From positions 62,001-126,000 of the forward strand of contig NZ_SUND01000016.1 in assembly GCF_005280205.1 (NCBI RefSeq): a stretch of DNA of 64,000 bases, given 5' to 3'. Under the pieces are notes generated by a model that was given only the letters and a program-made list of their open reading frames with translations, made no database searches and was not told where the DNA came from. The DNA comes from Bacillus yapensis (GTDB lineage: Bacteria; Bacillota; Bacilli; Bacillales; Cytobacillaceae). The number at the start of each line of letters is the position of its first letter. Within the stretch, counting starts at the first letter, position 1. Of this stretch, positions 55,654 to 63,634 are shown one piece after another. The translations under genes and the position numbers were made by a program.

Positions 55654-55672
55654 TCGAGAAATTGTGCAGAAA
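55654..55672 (-). promoter_or_regulatory. 11-bp-period repeat in the 55.4-56.2 kb gap
   Basis: TCGAGAAATTGTGCAGAAA: units TCGAGA and TGCAGA 11 bases apart. Apart from this and two hairpins I see nothing supportable in 55432-56237. Confidence 0.4.
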
Positions 55673-55992
55673 TAATAAAATTTAGCTTTATATATTTAAC
55701 ATTTCATATCAAAGATATTGTCTATAGAAATGGTTAGGGATCTTTTGAAAAAAACAGGTTAGCTACATTCTGAAGGAAACTATATAAGTGAGGAAATTTC
55801 GCAAATCATGTATTAAAAAATGTTGCATTTTTCTTTAAACATTGGGGTGATGTTCGGTAACACCGTAACTGAAGAGAATTAGATAAATAGAATAAACGAA
55901 GAATATCCAATCCAAGACTAGCTACTTTGTGAAAGGAGAGATGGTTGAATCACAAAAGTTGTCGTTAAAACCACAAATCGTATTATCACAAA

Positions 55993-56029
55993 AAGGATAG
56001 TAAAAGGAAATTATCTCCTTACTATCCTT
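55993..56029. terminator. terminator-like hairpin
   Basis: AAGGATAGTAA pairs perfectly with TTACTATCCTT. It follows a short plus-strand frame of 19 codons (MVESQKLSLKPQIVLSQKG) that I do not call as a gene. Confidence 0.65.
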
Positions 56030-56173
56030 CCTTATTATCGTTAATGACCAAAAAGTAATTTCATTGAAATCGATTTTTGCCAAGATTTATTAGGGATTAT
56101 TGCCAAAACGGCAAAACTATAGTTCAAGTCATAAAAAAATCTGTAAGTGAAATAATTAAGTAAAATAAAATAA

Positions 56174-56205
56174 ATCATAAGCTTTCCAAACGGAAAACTT
56201 ATGCT
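56174..56205. terminator. terminator-like hairpin
   Basis: CATAAG..TTTCC pairs with GGAAA..CTTATG, 30 bp after the 32-residue peptide gene on the minus strand. Confidence 0.55.
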
Positions 56206-56237
56206 TTATGTCACAAAATCACACCTCAAAAAATGTA

Positions 56238-56336
56238 TTATTCCGCGAATGTGCACCCACATCCGCCGAGATCGTATCCAAATATATCCCGTTGAATCGG
56301 TAATTGTTCCAACTCCTGCAAGGACATACCTTTCAT
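56238..56336 (-). CDS. 32-residue peptide ending in a Gly-Gly-Cys-Gly-Cys motif
   Basis: Starts MKGMSLQELEQLPIQRDIFG and ends YDLGGCGCTFAE. No clear ribosome binding site, but the composition is protein-like and terminators flank it. It could be the tail of a lost gene or a small peptide; the acidic, Leu-rich leader followed by GG and two Cys resembles a modified-peptide precursor, which is speculation. Confidence 0.35.
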   Translation of the reverse strand: MKGMSLQELEQLPIQRDIFGYDLGGCGCTFAE

Positions 56337-56355
56337 AAATGTGTAAGGTTAAGCG

Positions 56356-56383
56356 GGAGAAAGCGTAATGCTTTCTCCTTTTA
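56356..56383. terminator. hairpin
   Basis: GGAGAAAGC pairs perfectly with GCTTTCTCC, followed by TTTT on the plus strand; between the short peptide genes. Confidence 0.65.
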
Positions 56384-56402
56384 CATTTAGGAGGGAAATG
56401 AA

Positions 56403-56519
56403 ATGAAGAAAAATATTATCGTGTTTTTATTTTCCTTCGTTTTTGTAAATGTCATATTAATTCCTCCTAAGTGTATGAGTTTTTCAAATAAAAAAAAGAC
56501 CCTTTTATTCACTATATAA
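56403..56519 (+). CDS. possible 38-residue exported peptide
   Basis: MKKNIIVFLFSFVFVNVILI looks like a signal peptide or anchor; the remainder is PPKCMSFSNKKKTLLFTI. A strong AGGAGGG lies seven bases before the ATG. On the opposite strand at 56387-56455 a 22-codon frame (MTFTKTKENKNTIIFFFISF) follows CACTTAGGAGG, so the two candidates exclude each other in part. Its end lies in a terminator hairpin. Confidence 0.35.
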   Translation: MKKNIIVFLFSFVFVNVILIPPKCMSFSNKKKTLLFTI

Positions 56520-56538
56520 GTGAATAAAAAAAGTCTTT
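56490..56538 (-). terminator. terminator of the 92-residue protein gene
   Basis: AAAGAC..TTATTCACT pairs with AGTGAATAA..GTCTTT, followed by A-run/T-run on the minus strand. Confidence 0.7.
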
Positions 56539-56550
56539 CTTCATGTAATA

Positions 56551-56829
56551 TTATTCTATTCCATACTTCTCTAAGTACTTTTGTACGGCTTTATCTGCAT
56601 GTTCAAAGAATTTCCTACCTTCATCTAGCAATGTTTCTGCTTCTTCAGGGGAGATTTCATCTTTACCAATCGTCTTTACTATGTCAAGAGCATAATCTCG
56701 TCGATTAGAACGCAAACACATATAACAATCTCCGTAATCAACCAGCATATAAAAATATGGAGTCTTCTCAGTACGAGAGATATTAACAATATTCTCGTCG
56801 TTTCGTAATGGTTGAGAGATAGTAAACAC
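56551..56829 (-). CDS. hypothetical protein
   Basis: 92 residues, soluble, with RTEKTPYFYMLVDYGDCYMC and a C-terminal helical acidic part ending KYLEKYGIE. The GTG start has AAAGGA almost touching it, so the true start is uncertain. Near the SSB-Rad52 operon but I do not recognise it. Confidence 0.55.
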   Translation of the reverse strand: MFTISQPLRNDENIVNISRTEKTPYFYMLVDYGDCYMCLRSNRRDYALDIVKTIGKDEISPEEAETLLDEGRKFFEHADKAVQKYLEKYGIE

Positions 56830-56853
56830 GTCCTTTCAGTTATACATAATCTC

Positions 56854-57711
56854 CTATGCAAACCGTCTCATCTGGGCTTTTCTCATTTTTTGTTTATGGT
56901 GAAAGTCGAGTTGCCGATTCTCACTTTCTTTCTCCATAATAACAAAACGCAAGTCGATATTCGTCATTTTTCTAAACATTTGAATATCCTTGTGTGAGAA
57001 ATAGCCTTTTGCAATATAATCTTCGACAGCACTCATAGATATTTGTCCAAATTCTATTAGGAAATCGTTACCGAACTCATTGTACACTGATTTTGAGTTG
57101 AATTCTATAATCTTTTCCCTCAATTTACAAAGTCCAAAATTAGATCTCATCGACTTACTAGCTTTTAAAAATGGACAGTTCCCTATTTCTTGCATGAACC
57201 TCTGATACCTGGATTGACTTTCCTCAAAGTTTGTTTTTTGTTCAAGGAAATAACCTGCCAATCGTTCGAGGTCACCCGAAAAAGAGTATTCTTCCTTGTC
57301 GAGATGTAACTTCCCCACTGAATTCAAATAAAATTGGGGGTAGAATTTTCTAGGTAATTGAAATGACCTTAGAGCTTTCAATATTTCGGGCTTTTCTTTA
57401 AAGGTGTTTGCTTTTATGGAAACGATTTCGGGTAAGATACCATAATCATCTAGAAACTCTTTTAATCCTTTTTCATCTGTTTCATAGGATGGAAAAGAAA
57501 CGTATTTAGCAACTAAATTATGTGATAGATCATACCGTTTAGAATCACCATTATCAAGATGCTTTCTAACTGCACTTTTAATACAGTTAATCTTATTTTC
57601 AGCCGTCTTCATCTTTCGATATAGCCCGCTAGTAAAAACCTCTTCCATTAATTGAGCGGCACCGACAAGTACAATTTTTTCCATATTGTTTTTATTCGTT
57701 ACCATTTCCAA
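56854..57711 (-). CDS. hypothetical protein downstream of ssb
   Basis: About 285 residues (TTG at 57711 or ATG at 57705, both after AAGGAGG), basic, mostly helical, no membrane segment. Contains KYVSFPSYETDEKGLKEFLD and a Lys/Arg-rich tail (HHKQKMRKAQMRRFA). Its place beside ssb and the Rad52-like gene suggests plasmid DNA metabolism, but no domain is recognised. Confidence 0.6.
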   Translation of the reverse strand: MEMVTNKNNMEKIVLVGAAQLMEEVFTSGLYRKMKTAENKINCIKSAVRKHLDNGDSKRYDLSHNLVAKYVSFPSYETDEKGLKEFLDDYGILPEIVSIKANTFKEKPEILKALRSFQLPRKFYPQFYLNSVGKLHLDKEEYSFSGDLERLAGYFLEQKTNFEESQSRYQRFMQEIGNCPFLKASKSMRSNFGLCKLREKIIEFNSKSVYNEFGNDFLIEFGQISMSAVEDYIAKGYFSHKDIQMFRKMTNIDLRFVIMEKESENRQLDFHHKQKMRKAQMRRFA

Positions 57712-57731
57712 TATTCCTCCTTACAAAGTAA

Positions 57732-57760
57732 ATGAGAGTTCGAAAATTTCGAACTCTCAT
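57732..57760. terminator. inverted repeat after ssb
   Basis: ATGAGAGTTCGAAA pairs perfectly with TTTCGAACTCTCAT, just after the ssb stop. Terminator-like; could also be a binding site. Confidence 0.6.
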
Positions 57761-57770
57761 ACAATCTTCC

Positions 57771-58232
57771 TTATCTCTGAAACGGATTTTGATTGTTTCC
57801 ACCATTTGCACTTCCACCAAATGGGTTGGAGAATGGGTTGACACCTCCACTTTGTCCAAATACTTGTTCGTGTGGACTTTGGTTTCCAAATGGATCTTGT
57901 GGAGCATCATTTCCGCTGTTACTATTAGCAGGACCTAAGAATAATACGTTATCTGCATGGAATTCTGGCACCGGAATATTCTTCCCATCGAAGTTACGCT
58001 TACGCACAACAACTTTAGCCTCCACATAGACTTGTCTACCTTTAGTTAAAAACTTCGCACAGTCTTCTGCTCTTTTCTTCCAAACAGTAATTTGAATGTA
58101 CTCCGTTTTCTTTTCATTACCTGCAAAATAATTTAATGCAAGGTCTAAATTAGCAACCGGAGTTCCCTCAGTAGTATGCCTTAATTCAACATCTTTTGTA
58201 AGATTTCCTATAAAACGACATTCATTTAACAT
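57771..58232 (-). CDS. ssb: single-stranded DNA-binding protein
   Basis: 153 residues: OB fold (1-105) beginning MLNECRFIGNLTKDVELRHT and KKTEYIQITVWKKRAEDCAKFL, then a Gly/Asn/Gln/Pro-rich flexible tail. It lacks the classic acidic DDDIPF tip, ending instead NQNPFQR. A plasmid SSB, following the Rad52-like gene. A CACACTTGGGAGG leader precedes the ATG. Confidence 0.93.
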   Translation of the reverse strand: MLNECRFIGNLTKDVELRHTTEGTPVANLDLALNYFAGNEKKTEYIQITVWKKRAEDCAKFLTKGRQVYVEAKVVVRKRNFDGKNIPVPEFHADNVLFLGPANSNSGNDAPQDPFGNQSPHEQVFGQSGGVNPFSNPFGGSANGGNNQNPFQR

Positions 58233-58241
58233 AATAATTTT

Positions 58242-58259
58242 CCTCCCAAGTGTGTGTAA
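58242..58259 (-). promoter_or_regulatory. shared leader motif before ssb
   Basis: CCTCCCAAGTGTGTGTAA on the plus strand, i.e. ACACACACTTGGGAGG in the mRNA: a ribosome binding site with an extended upstream motif also found at 59145 and 56463. Confidence 0.5.
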
Positions 58260-58282
58260 TGTGATAGTTTACTAAATCCTTT

Positions 58283-59137
58283 TTAAGCAGCTGCAATCTG
58301 AACAATATCGTTAATGAAGAAAGATCCATTTTCTGCATGACTTGCAATAGCGATACTGTCACCATCTTGAAGGTCGAGAGATAGAATGTGATTCATCACT
58401 TCACCTATCGCAAATATTTGAGCTACATCGCCATTACTTGCTATCCAAATTTCTAAATACTTACCCTTGTTTCCTTCTCGTTCGATAACACCTCTATACG
58501 TACACTCAATCATTCCTTCTGGAACTCTGTTTCGTGTCGTAGGCTGAGATTGGGTTTGTTTATTAGATTGGTTAGTATGACGACTTTGCGTTTGTTGTGA
58601 TTGCTGACTTCCTTGTGTGTAAGAAGAATCACTGTTACTGTTGCTACCACTTAATTTCGGTGGAGTAAAGTAACCAGTTACATTCTGTTTTTTGTCCTTA
58701 ATATACTGATCATTCTGATTCACTTTATTCGGGGTTATTTCTACCCATCTAGCAGTTTCAGAATAAAGGTATCTACCAATATTTAAAAGTACCGCAGCTC
58801 TCTTGAAAGCTGAACTGATACCCCCTTTAGTAGATTCGATATTAGTACGATCCGCACCATCCCATTTAGTAATTGAATGTGTATCAGATAACCAAATCCT
58901 AATACCTTGAACAATTCCTCCTCCTGGAAGTTCCTGTACAAGATTCTCCCATTTATCCCAACCAATAACGTCATCCAACCTATTCATAATGGCTCTTGAT
59001 TGCACGTATGGTACGACTAGAGCTTTGGGACTTTGACTGCTATTACCTTGAAATACTTGTTGAGCACGCCATTCTAATTCATCATCTGTGAATGGTTTAC
59101 CCAGCTGTTCAAAGATTTGTTGAGAATTGTTTGACAT
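58283..59137 (-). CDS. Rad52/Rad22-like single-strand annealing protein
   Basis: 284 residues. The N-terminal 150 residues have the Rad52 core: YVQSRAIMNRLDDVIGWDKW (about 44-63), GGGIVQGIRIWL and STKGGISSAFKRAAVLLNIG (about 104-123). A Ser/Gln/Thr-rich linker (about 165-205) joins a C-terminal domain. Such proteins anneal single strands and are common on phages and plasmids. Operon with ssb. Confidence 0.88.
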   Translation of the reverse strand: MSNNSQQIFEQLGKPFTDDELEWRAQQVFQGNSSQSPKALVVPYVQSRAIMNRLDDVIGWDKWENLVQELPGGGIVQGIRIWLSDTHSITKWDGADRTNIESTKGGISSAFKRAAVLLNIGRYLYSETARWVEITPNKVNQNDQYIKDKKQNVTGYFTPPKLSGSNSNSDSSYTQGSQQSQQTQSRHTNQSNKQTQSQPTTRNRVPEGMIECTYRGVIEREGNKGKYLEIWIASNGDVAQIFAIGEVMNHILSLDLQDGDSIAIASHAENGSFFINDIVQIAAA

Positions 59138-59144
59138 ATAAATA

Positions 59145-59162
59145 CCTCCTAAGTGTGTGTAC
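59145..59162 (-). promoter_or_regulatory. shared leader motif before the Rad52-like gene
   Basis: CCTCCTAAGTGTGTGTAC on the plus strand; mRNA ACACACACTTAGGAGG. See also 58242 and 56463. Confidence 0.5.
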
Positions 59163-59189
59163 TTAATAAAATTTTTTCTTTTAGAAGCA

Positions 59190-59249
59190 CAAAAAGCCCT
59201 ATCAAGTAGACAGATTTCTTCCGAAAATCCATGCTACCCGATAGGGCTT
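59190..59249 (-). terminator. terminator hairpin before the Rad52-ssb operon
   Basis: AAGCCCTATC pairs with GATAGGGCTT around a 36-base loop, with TTTTT on the minus strand. Either ends the upstream operon or acts as leader attenuator. Confidence 0.65.
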
Positions 59250-59358
59250 AATACTTCTAAAGACCAGGCTCATAAGAGCAAATAAAAAACTTTATGCAAT
59301 TATTCTACCAAATTTCCATCAATCATTCAATACTCCAAACATATATAAGTATATCCAG

Positions 59359-60021
59359 TTAGTTGTAATACTCATAAGCTGACACAATCGATTTCATTAC
59401 TCTTTCGTCGTTCCCCTCGGCTTTAATCTTACGGATAAAGTCTATATATAATAACGAGAGAATCTCTTCTAATGTGAGGTCAAATTCTTCATTCACATTA
59501 CAGAGGTCGTGAATTAATATTTCCCCACGATATATTTGGCTAGACTTCATTCTTATGGTCAAATAAGCGTTTTTCTCTTCCTTCGACACTTTTCTTTCAA
59601 CTTCTTCTTCATACTCTTCTAATCCCCAACTATTAGGTGTGAGTTGATTAAATTGTTCAATTTTAATTTTTTCAACCAACTTTGGGCCATATATACTTTC
59701 TTTCAAGTTAATTAGTTTATGACTAATGGTTAGTAAATCTAAACCCTGTTTCCGATTATTGACCGTGGTGACACCTTTCTTGATTTGTGAGAGAAATTGA
59801 ATATACAACAAGCTAATTAGTGACACCAGGTTTAAACTAGCGGGGCAATCCGCAATGATTTCTTTTATGTCTGCGATCAGTACATTTCCCCTCAGATAGT
59901 CATAAAAAGGAAATTCGATTTCAATATATCCATAATGAGGCTCCATTAACGCCTGCCAAAACCCTTTACTTTCTTCTTGTATTTTATTTTTTAAGAGTTC
60001 CAATTTGCTGTATTTCTGCAT
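59359..60021 (-). CDS. hypothetical protein
   Basis: 220 residues, helical, acid- and Lys-rich. AAAGGGGGATATT before the ATG. Overlaps the end of the upstream gene by 38 bp. No recognised domain; the two probably form a unit. Confidence 0.6.
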   Translation of the reverse strand: MQKYSKLELLKNKIQEESKGFWQALMEPHYGYIEIEFPFYDYLRGNVLIADIKEIIADCPASLNLVSLISLLYIQFLSQIKKGVTTVNNRKQGLDLLTISHKLINLKESIYGPKLVEKIKIEQFNQLTPNSWGLEEYEEEVERKVSKEEKNAYLTIRMKSSQIYRGEILIHDLCNVNEEFDLTLEEILSLLYIDFIRKIKAEGNDERVMKSIVSAYEYYN

Positions 60022-60481
60022 AATATCCCCCTTTCTCTATGTAGTGAAGGGCTGATGTGGTCAACATAAAAACAGTCTCTCTATACGATAGTCCCTTACA
60101 CATAGCAAGACCATATTCCCCGCTAATATCCTCAAATTTGTATTCAGGTAGTTTTGTCGTCATGTGAAATGTAGATGTACCTGGATATTCTAGGTTCCAA
60201 TCTATGATGTGAAGATTATTCAAAGCGTATAGCAGCAACAGAGTATTATATTTGGTTTGTTGAATCTCTATTTCAGGAAAATGATACTTAAACCGTTTTA
60301 ATGAGGTTTTATATTTCATTTGTAGTTCCAAGGGAACAGGAAATTTACAATCATGTCCCTTGTCCTTTCGTGGTGATCTTTTCCTTTTTATTGGTGCTGT
60401 GACTGGTTGAAGTTTTGTTAATTTGTGTCCGGTCTTTTGTTCTTTCGTTTCATTGAAGATTGGATTCAAGTTATCGACCAT
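59984..60481 (-). CDS. hypothetical protein
   Basis: 165 residues from the ATG at 60481 (GGGGGAG and GAAGGGG upstream); a GTG at 60529 is also open. A basic N-terminal part (TAPIKRKRSPRKDKGHDCKF) precedes a compact domain with LQMKYKTSLKRFKYHFPEIE. Could bind nucleic acid. Unknown family. Confidence 0.6.
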   Translation of the reverse strand: MVDNLNPIFNETKEQKTGHKLTKLQPVTAPIKRKRSPRKDKGHDCKFPVPLELQMKYKTSLKRFKYHFPEIEIQQTKYNTLLLLYALNNLHIIDWNLEYPGTSTFHMTTKLPEYKFEDISGEYGLAMCKGLSYRETVFMLTTSALHYIEKGGYYAEIQQIGTLKK

Positions 60482-60661
60482 ATCCCCTTCCACTCCCCCG
60501 CTCAATTTTTTGCCTAATGTCAGAGTCACTTTTCCACTTTTCCACTTTTAATAGATTCATATGGGGGAGAGAGGACCTTTAGAACAAGCCATTGTATATT
60601 TCTTATAAAACTTGTCCATAATATTAGCAACCTAGCAAAATTAGGATACGAGGTGAATAAA

Positions 60662-60772
60662 ATGAAAAAGAAAAGTAACGTAACGAAGAAAACAGCCGCT
60701 TCATTTTTAAAGGCCGCTACAGATGCGAAAAAAAAAACCGGAGCGAAATTAGTAAAAGTAAAAATCAAGTAA
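60662..60772 (+). CDS. 36-residue Lys-rich basic peptide
   Basis: MKKKSNVTKKTAASFLKAAT DAKKKTGAKLVKVKIK: 14 Lys, no acidic residue except one Asp. GAGGTGA six bases before the ATG. Likely a small nucleic-acid-binding or structural peptide; unknown. Confidence 0.6.
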   Translation: MKKKSNVTKKTAASFLKAATDAKKKTGAKLVKVKIK

Positions 60773-60814
60773 TTATCGTTAAATAAAATTTATCTCTACA
60801 CCAACCTTGAAAAA

Positions 60815-60828
60815 CGAACGTACATTCG
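60815..60828 (+). promoter_or_regulatory. LexA (DinR) box
   Basis: CGAACGTACATTCG matches the Bacillus consensus CGAAC-N4-GTTCG with one change and lies just before a TAGAAT -10 and the YolD gene. Confidence 0.65.
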
Positions 60829-60874
60829 TATAGAATAGAGGTTAAATAACTTTATTCACTAGCGGGTGGTAAGA

Positions 60875-61204
60875 ATGATAAAAAGCCGAAAAGATAAATG
60901 GCAACCAGCGTTTGCAACGCACGAACGTACGAGCATGTTGAGAAAACATATTAGTGAACTAGAACGCATTAGAAAACCAGAATTGATTGAGGATCGTTTA
61001 GAAGAGATGAATTATTTGATAGCTGAAGCAATGGAATACAATCAGTCTTTATCATTTACGTACTATGTTGAAGGTGAGTATAGGTCATTAATCGGCAATA
61101 TCCACTACTATGATTCTAATAAGGGTTTACTTCACATTATCGATAACTTCCATGTACCAAATAAACTTGAATTAGCTGATATTGTGGATATGCATACCCT
61201 TTAA
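60875..61204 (+). CDS. YolD-like protein
   Basis: 109 residues from the ATG at 60875. It has the YolD pattern: W.PAFATHERTSMLRKHI near the start and IGNIHYYDSNKGLLHIIDNF in the second half. YolD proteins accompany Y-family polymerases of the UvrX/UmuC type, but none follows here; next is a convergent gene. A LexA box upstream predicts SOS induction. Confidence 0.85.
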   Translation: MIKSRKDKWQPAFATHERTSMLRKHISELERIRKPELIEDRLEEMNYLIAEAMEYNQSLSFTYYVEGEYRSLIGNIHYYDSNKGLLHIIDNFHVPNKLELADIVDMHTL

Positions 61205-61259
61205 TTTATCCAGGACTTTTATCGAGTACTGGGAGAATTTCCATGAATCTAAACAATAA

Positions 61260-61285
61260 AAAAGAACCCTTCGGTTCTTTTTTTA
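61260..61285. terminator. bidirectional terminator
   Basis: AAAGAACC pairs with GGTTCTTT with T-runs on both strands, between convergent genes. Confidence 0.8.
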
Positions 61286-61975
61286 TATTGAATATAAATC
61301 AGCTAAGACTTCGTCACTTTCAATAGAAAGCCCCTTCTCATAGAGAAACTTTAAATGATTCAGATTACTATGCATTTTATAAAGCAAACGATGGACATTA
61401 TGAAACATCGCTTCCATCGTTTGGTTAGAATCCAGTATTACAGATTTAATAAGCGGGTTATTTATTCCTTTTTTTCTAGCTTGAAAATCTTTAGCTGCCG
61501 CTCTATGACTTCCATCGATAATAAAATGAAAAAACTCCGGACTAAAGTATCTGAACGCTTCATAAGTAATAAGTATAATCGGCTTTTTATTTGTAATAGC
61601 AACTGGCAAATAATCAAAATGTAGTTCATCATAATCGATATTTAACTGTGATATCTCTCTCATTTCAGTCTTGATTTTGTTCTTCTCCACAATTCTTATA
61701 GCTTCAGGTATGTACCAAGTAAGATTCATAAAACTATTATTGGGCAAGTGAATAATACGTTGATAACGTTGTTTATTATTCTTCAAATCTTCAAATTCCT
61801 TTTCTATCGAAAGATTCTTCAAAAAATCATCAGCAAGAAAATGAAATTTTTCTTCATATTGTTTTAATAAGATCTGGATTTTTGGGTGATTTTTCATTAC
61901 GTCATTCATGTAATTAAAGTAGCTATCTAACTTAAATAATTGTTCAAACGTTGGTGTACGGTACAACTTCTTCAT
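61283..61975 (-). CDS. ParB-nuclease-fold-like protein
   Basis: 230 residues. The C-terminal half has VAITNKKPIILITYEAFRYF and FHFIIDGSHRAAAKDF (about 165-180); the IDGSHRxAA element is the ParB/sulfiredoxin-fold signature. The N-terminal half is helical and unrecognised. Could act in plasmid partition or as a related enzyme. Confidence 0.6.
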   Translation of the reverse strand: MKKLYRTPTFEQLFKLDSYFNYMNDVMKNHPKIQILLKQYEEKFHFLADDFLKNLSIEKEFEDLKNNKQRYQRIIHLPNNSFMNLTWYIPEAIRIVEKNKIKTEMREISQLNIDYDELHFDYLPVAITNKKPIILITYEAFRYFSPEFFHFIIDGSHRAAAKDFQARKKGINNPLIKSVILDSNQTMEAMFHNVHRLLYKMHSNLNHLKFLYEKGLSIESDEVLADLYSI

Positions 61976-62049
61976 CCTCTCTTCTAGTATAAATACTCTC
62001 CATTCGTGTATTCGTATTTTTTGGTAGAAGGCTTTTTTGTTTTATCGAT

Positions 62050-62190
62050 TTAAGGCTCAACGATAGGAGATGAATCAAAGTCTTCTTTTCGGTAATCACA
62101 ACGATTACAGAAGGTGATCCAATTTGGAAATTCTTCATACATCGGCATCATATCACCACCACAATAACATTTGCTGTATCCTATATCCAT
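62050..62190 (-). CDS. 46-residue zinc-ribbon-like protein
   Basis: MDIGYSKCYCGGDMMPMYEE then FPNWITFCNRCDYRKEDFDS and SPIVEP. Two Cys pairs (C-x-C and C-x2-C, 20 residues apart) suggest a zinc knuckle. It begins 10 bp after the preceding pseudogene. Weak ribosome binding site. Confidence 0.6.
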   Translation of the reverse strand: MDIGYSKCYCGGDMMPMYEEFPNWITFCNRCDYRKEDFDSSPIVEP

Positions 62191-62199
62191 ATCTGTTTC

Positions 62200-62510
62200 T
62201 TACATATCTCTATAACTAAATACTTCCTGCAGCGATACTTTATACTCTACAAAAGGTATTTTAAAAATTCCATCAACTAAATTAAATTCTTCATCAACGA
62301 CTTCATTATAAATTGCGAGAGATAATGGTAAATCCAATCCGGCAAAAGGATAAATAATGTCAATATGTCCAATTAATTCACCTATAGTTTGTCCGTTTCT
62401 TTCATGAATCTTACTTTACTGAAGTATATACTAGTAATCTAACCGTCAATAAGTTTAATGTTTTGTTCATATTCCAATGATTCTATTCGCTTTTTCGCTT
62501 CAGTAATCAT
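62200..62510 (-). pseudogene. interrupted small gene
   Basis: MITEAKKRIESLEYEQNIKL IDG ends at TAG; after a further frameshift the protein continues KIHERNGQTIGELIGHIDII and ends EVFSYRDM. AAAGG precedes the ATG. Unknown family; clearly one gene with a nonsense codon and a frameshift. Confidence 0.55.
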
Positions 62511-62543
62511 AACAATTCAACCTTTCTTACAACTAATATAATA

Positions 62544-62873
62544 TTACTTTTTTAAATTAATAGGTTTTTTGAATAAAAAACGTAAAGTTAGAACTAAGAG
62601 GAAGATCCACCACAAGATCTTAGCTCCGTTTAAGTATGGTGCCAATTGATTACTAATTTCGAATAATTTAGGCGTAAAAGATTGTCCGCTTTCAATAGGA
62701 ACAACTTTATAAAATTCGAACGAAAATAGGAACGTTACAGCCTCTCCTAACATAGTTAATTGCTGTTTGTTAAAGACTGCAAAAATCGTTATTCCAAAAA
62801 ATATAAGCAAAAAGAAGATGAATCCAATATCTAGAGTTTTCAAATTATATAATGGACGCTTTAGTATTTTCAA
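62544..62873 (-). CDS. small membrane protein
   Basis: 109 residues from the TTG at 62873, which has GGAGGG eight bases upstream; the frame extends back to 63086 without a signal. Membrane segments at about 15-33 and 82-101. Unknown function. Confidence 0.6.
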   Translation of the reverse strand: MKILKRPLYNLKTLDIGFIFFLLIFFGITIFAVFNKQQLTMLGEAVTFLFSFEFYKVVPIESGQSFTPKLFEISNQLAPYLNGAKILWWIFLLVLTLRFLFKKPINLKK

Positions 62874-62938
62874 AAAAAATTCCCTCCAGGTATGTATGAT
62901 TTGTAAGTAGCAATTTTGTTTATATATAATGCACTTAC

Positions 62939-63112
62939 TCAAAACATTAAGTAAATTTTCAAGATACCCAGTAGTGCAAAAACCAAAGAAATCAATTTTG
63001 CAACCATTTTCTTCACTTTTATCAGGACCCATACAGCCCCTATTAGAATGAGGAGTAAAAACGGAGTACTTAAAGACTGAATCCAATCTATAATCGAAAT
63101 AAAAAAACTCAC
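62939..63112 (-). CDS. 57-residue membrane protein
   Basis: Starts MSFFISIIDWIQSLSTPFLL (GTG), with two hydrophobic segments (about 16-32 and 38-56) around a short basic turn KVKKMVAK. GGGGGAAC upstream. Overlaps in another frame the upstream extension of the neighbouring ORF, which I regard as the false one. Paired with the 109-residue membrane protein. Confidence 0.6.
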   Translation of the reverse strand: MSFFISIIDWIQSLSTPFLLLILIGAVWVLIKVKKMVAKLISLVFALLGILKIYLMF

Positions 63113-63124
63113 AAGACGTTCCCC

Positions 63125-63517
63125 CTATTTATATACTTCCCTTAATATTCTATCGATGGTCGCTTTCTGTTCATCAAAAAGAATTTTGTATTTTTTCTTT
63201 AGAATCTCAAACTCTTCTTCCCCTTTTAGAGAGATACTGTAATTGTAAACAACCTGGCGTGTACCGCGAATTTCTTTTCGTTTTGTTAATAGCCCTAGTT
63301 CGTCCGACATTTCATGCAGCGCATTTAATAGGGTGGAAGGAGCGGGTTGCCAGTTACGGCTAATCGTCTTAAATTCCTGCTTGAATTCTTCGGCAATCAT
63401 AGTTGGCCGTTTGTGGAGTAGATGTAAAATATAAAACTTGGTGAACTGTGATGCGGTCATATTTAATGCGAATTTTTTGGGATTTTTATGCTTTGTCTCT
63501 CTAGGTTCTTCAGACAT
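63125..63517 (-). CDS. PadR-like winged-helix regulator
   Basis: 130 residues with FYILHLLHKRPTMIAEEFKQ and PSTLLNALHEMSDELGLLTK, the PadR-type winged-helix pattern, and a C-terminal helix ending RILREVYK. An N-terminal basic extension precedes it. Likely regulates nearby membrane-protein genes. Confidence 0.7.
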   Translation of the reverse strand: MSEEPRETKHKNPKKFALNMTASQFTKFYILHLLHKRPTMIAEEFKQEFKTISRNWQPAPSTLLNALHEMSDELGLLTKRKEIRGTRQVVYNYSISLKGEEEFEILKKKYKILFDEQKATIDRILREVYK

Positions 63518-63634
63518 AAAAAAAGCCTCCTTTTTGAAGATTCAATATATTACCATTATACCATGTATTCATAGTAGGTAGTAACTCAGAAAGGTTGAAA
63601 AAGAAGGAAAAAAACGCCGTTAGGGAGGTTTATT

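Noticed and set aside
55947-56003. 19-codon plus-strand frame MVESQKLSLKPQIVLSQKG after AAAGGAGAG
   Set aside because: The ribosome binding site touches the ATG and the frame ends inside a terminator stem; too little evidence for a gene.
56030-56110. Short palindromes (TTGCC-GGCAA) as a recombination site
   Set aside because: Too short, no recombinase gene nearby, no second copy.
61944-62138. Minus-strand 64-codon frame
   Set aside because: It overlaps the zinc-ribbon gene and the ParB-like gene start and has unlikely composition.
62873-63086. 5' extension of the 109-residue membrane protein
   Set aside because: It overlaps a better-supported 57-residue gene, has no ribosome binding site at its start, and the TTG at 62873 has a strong one.
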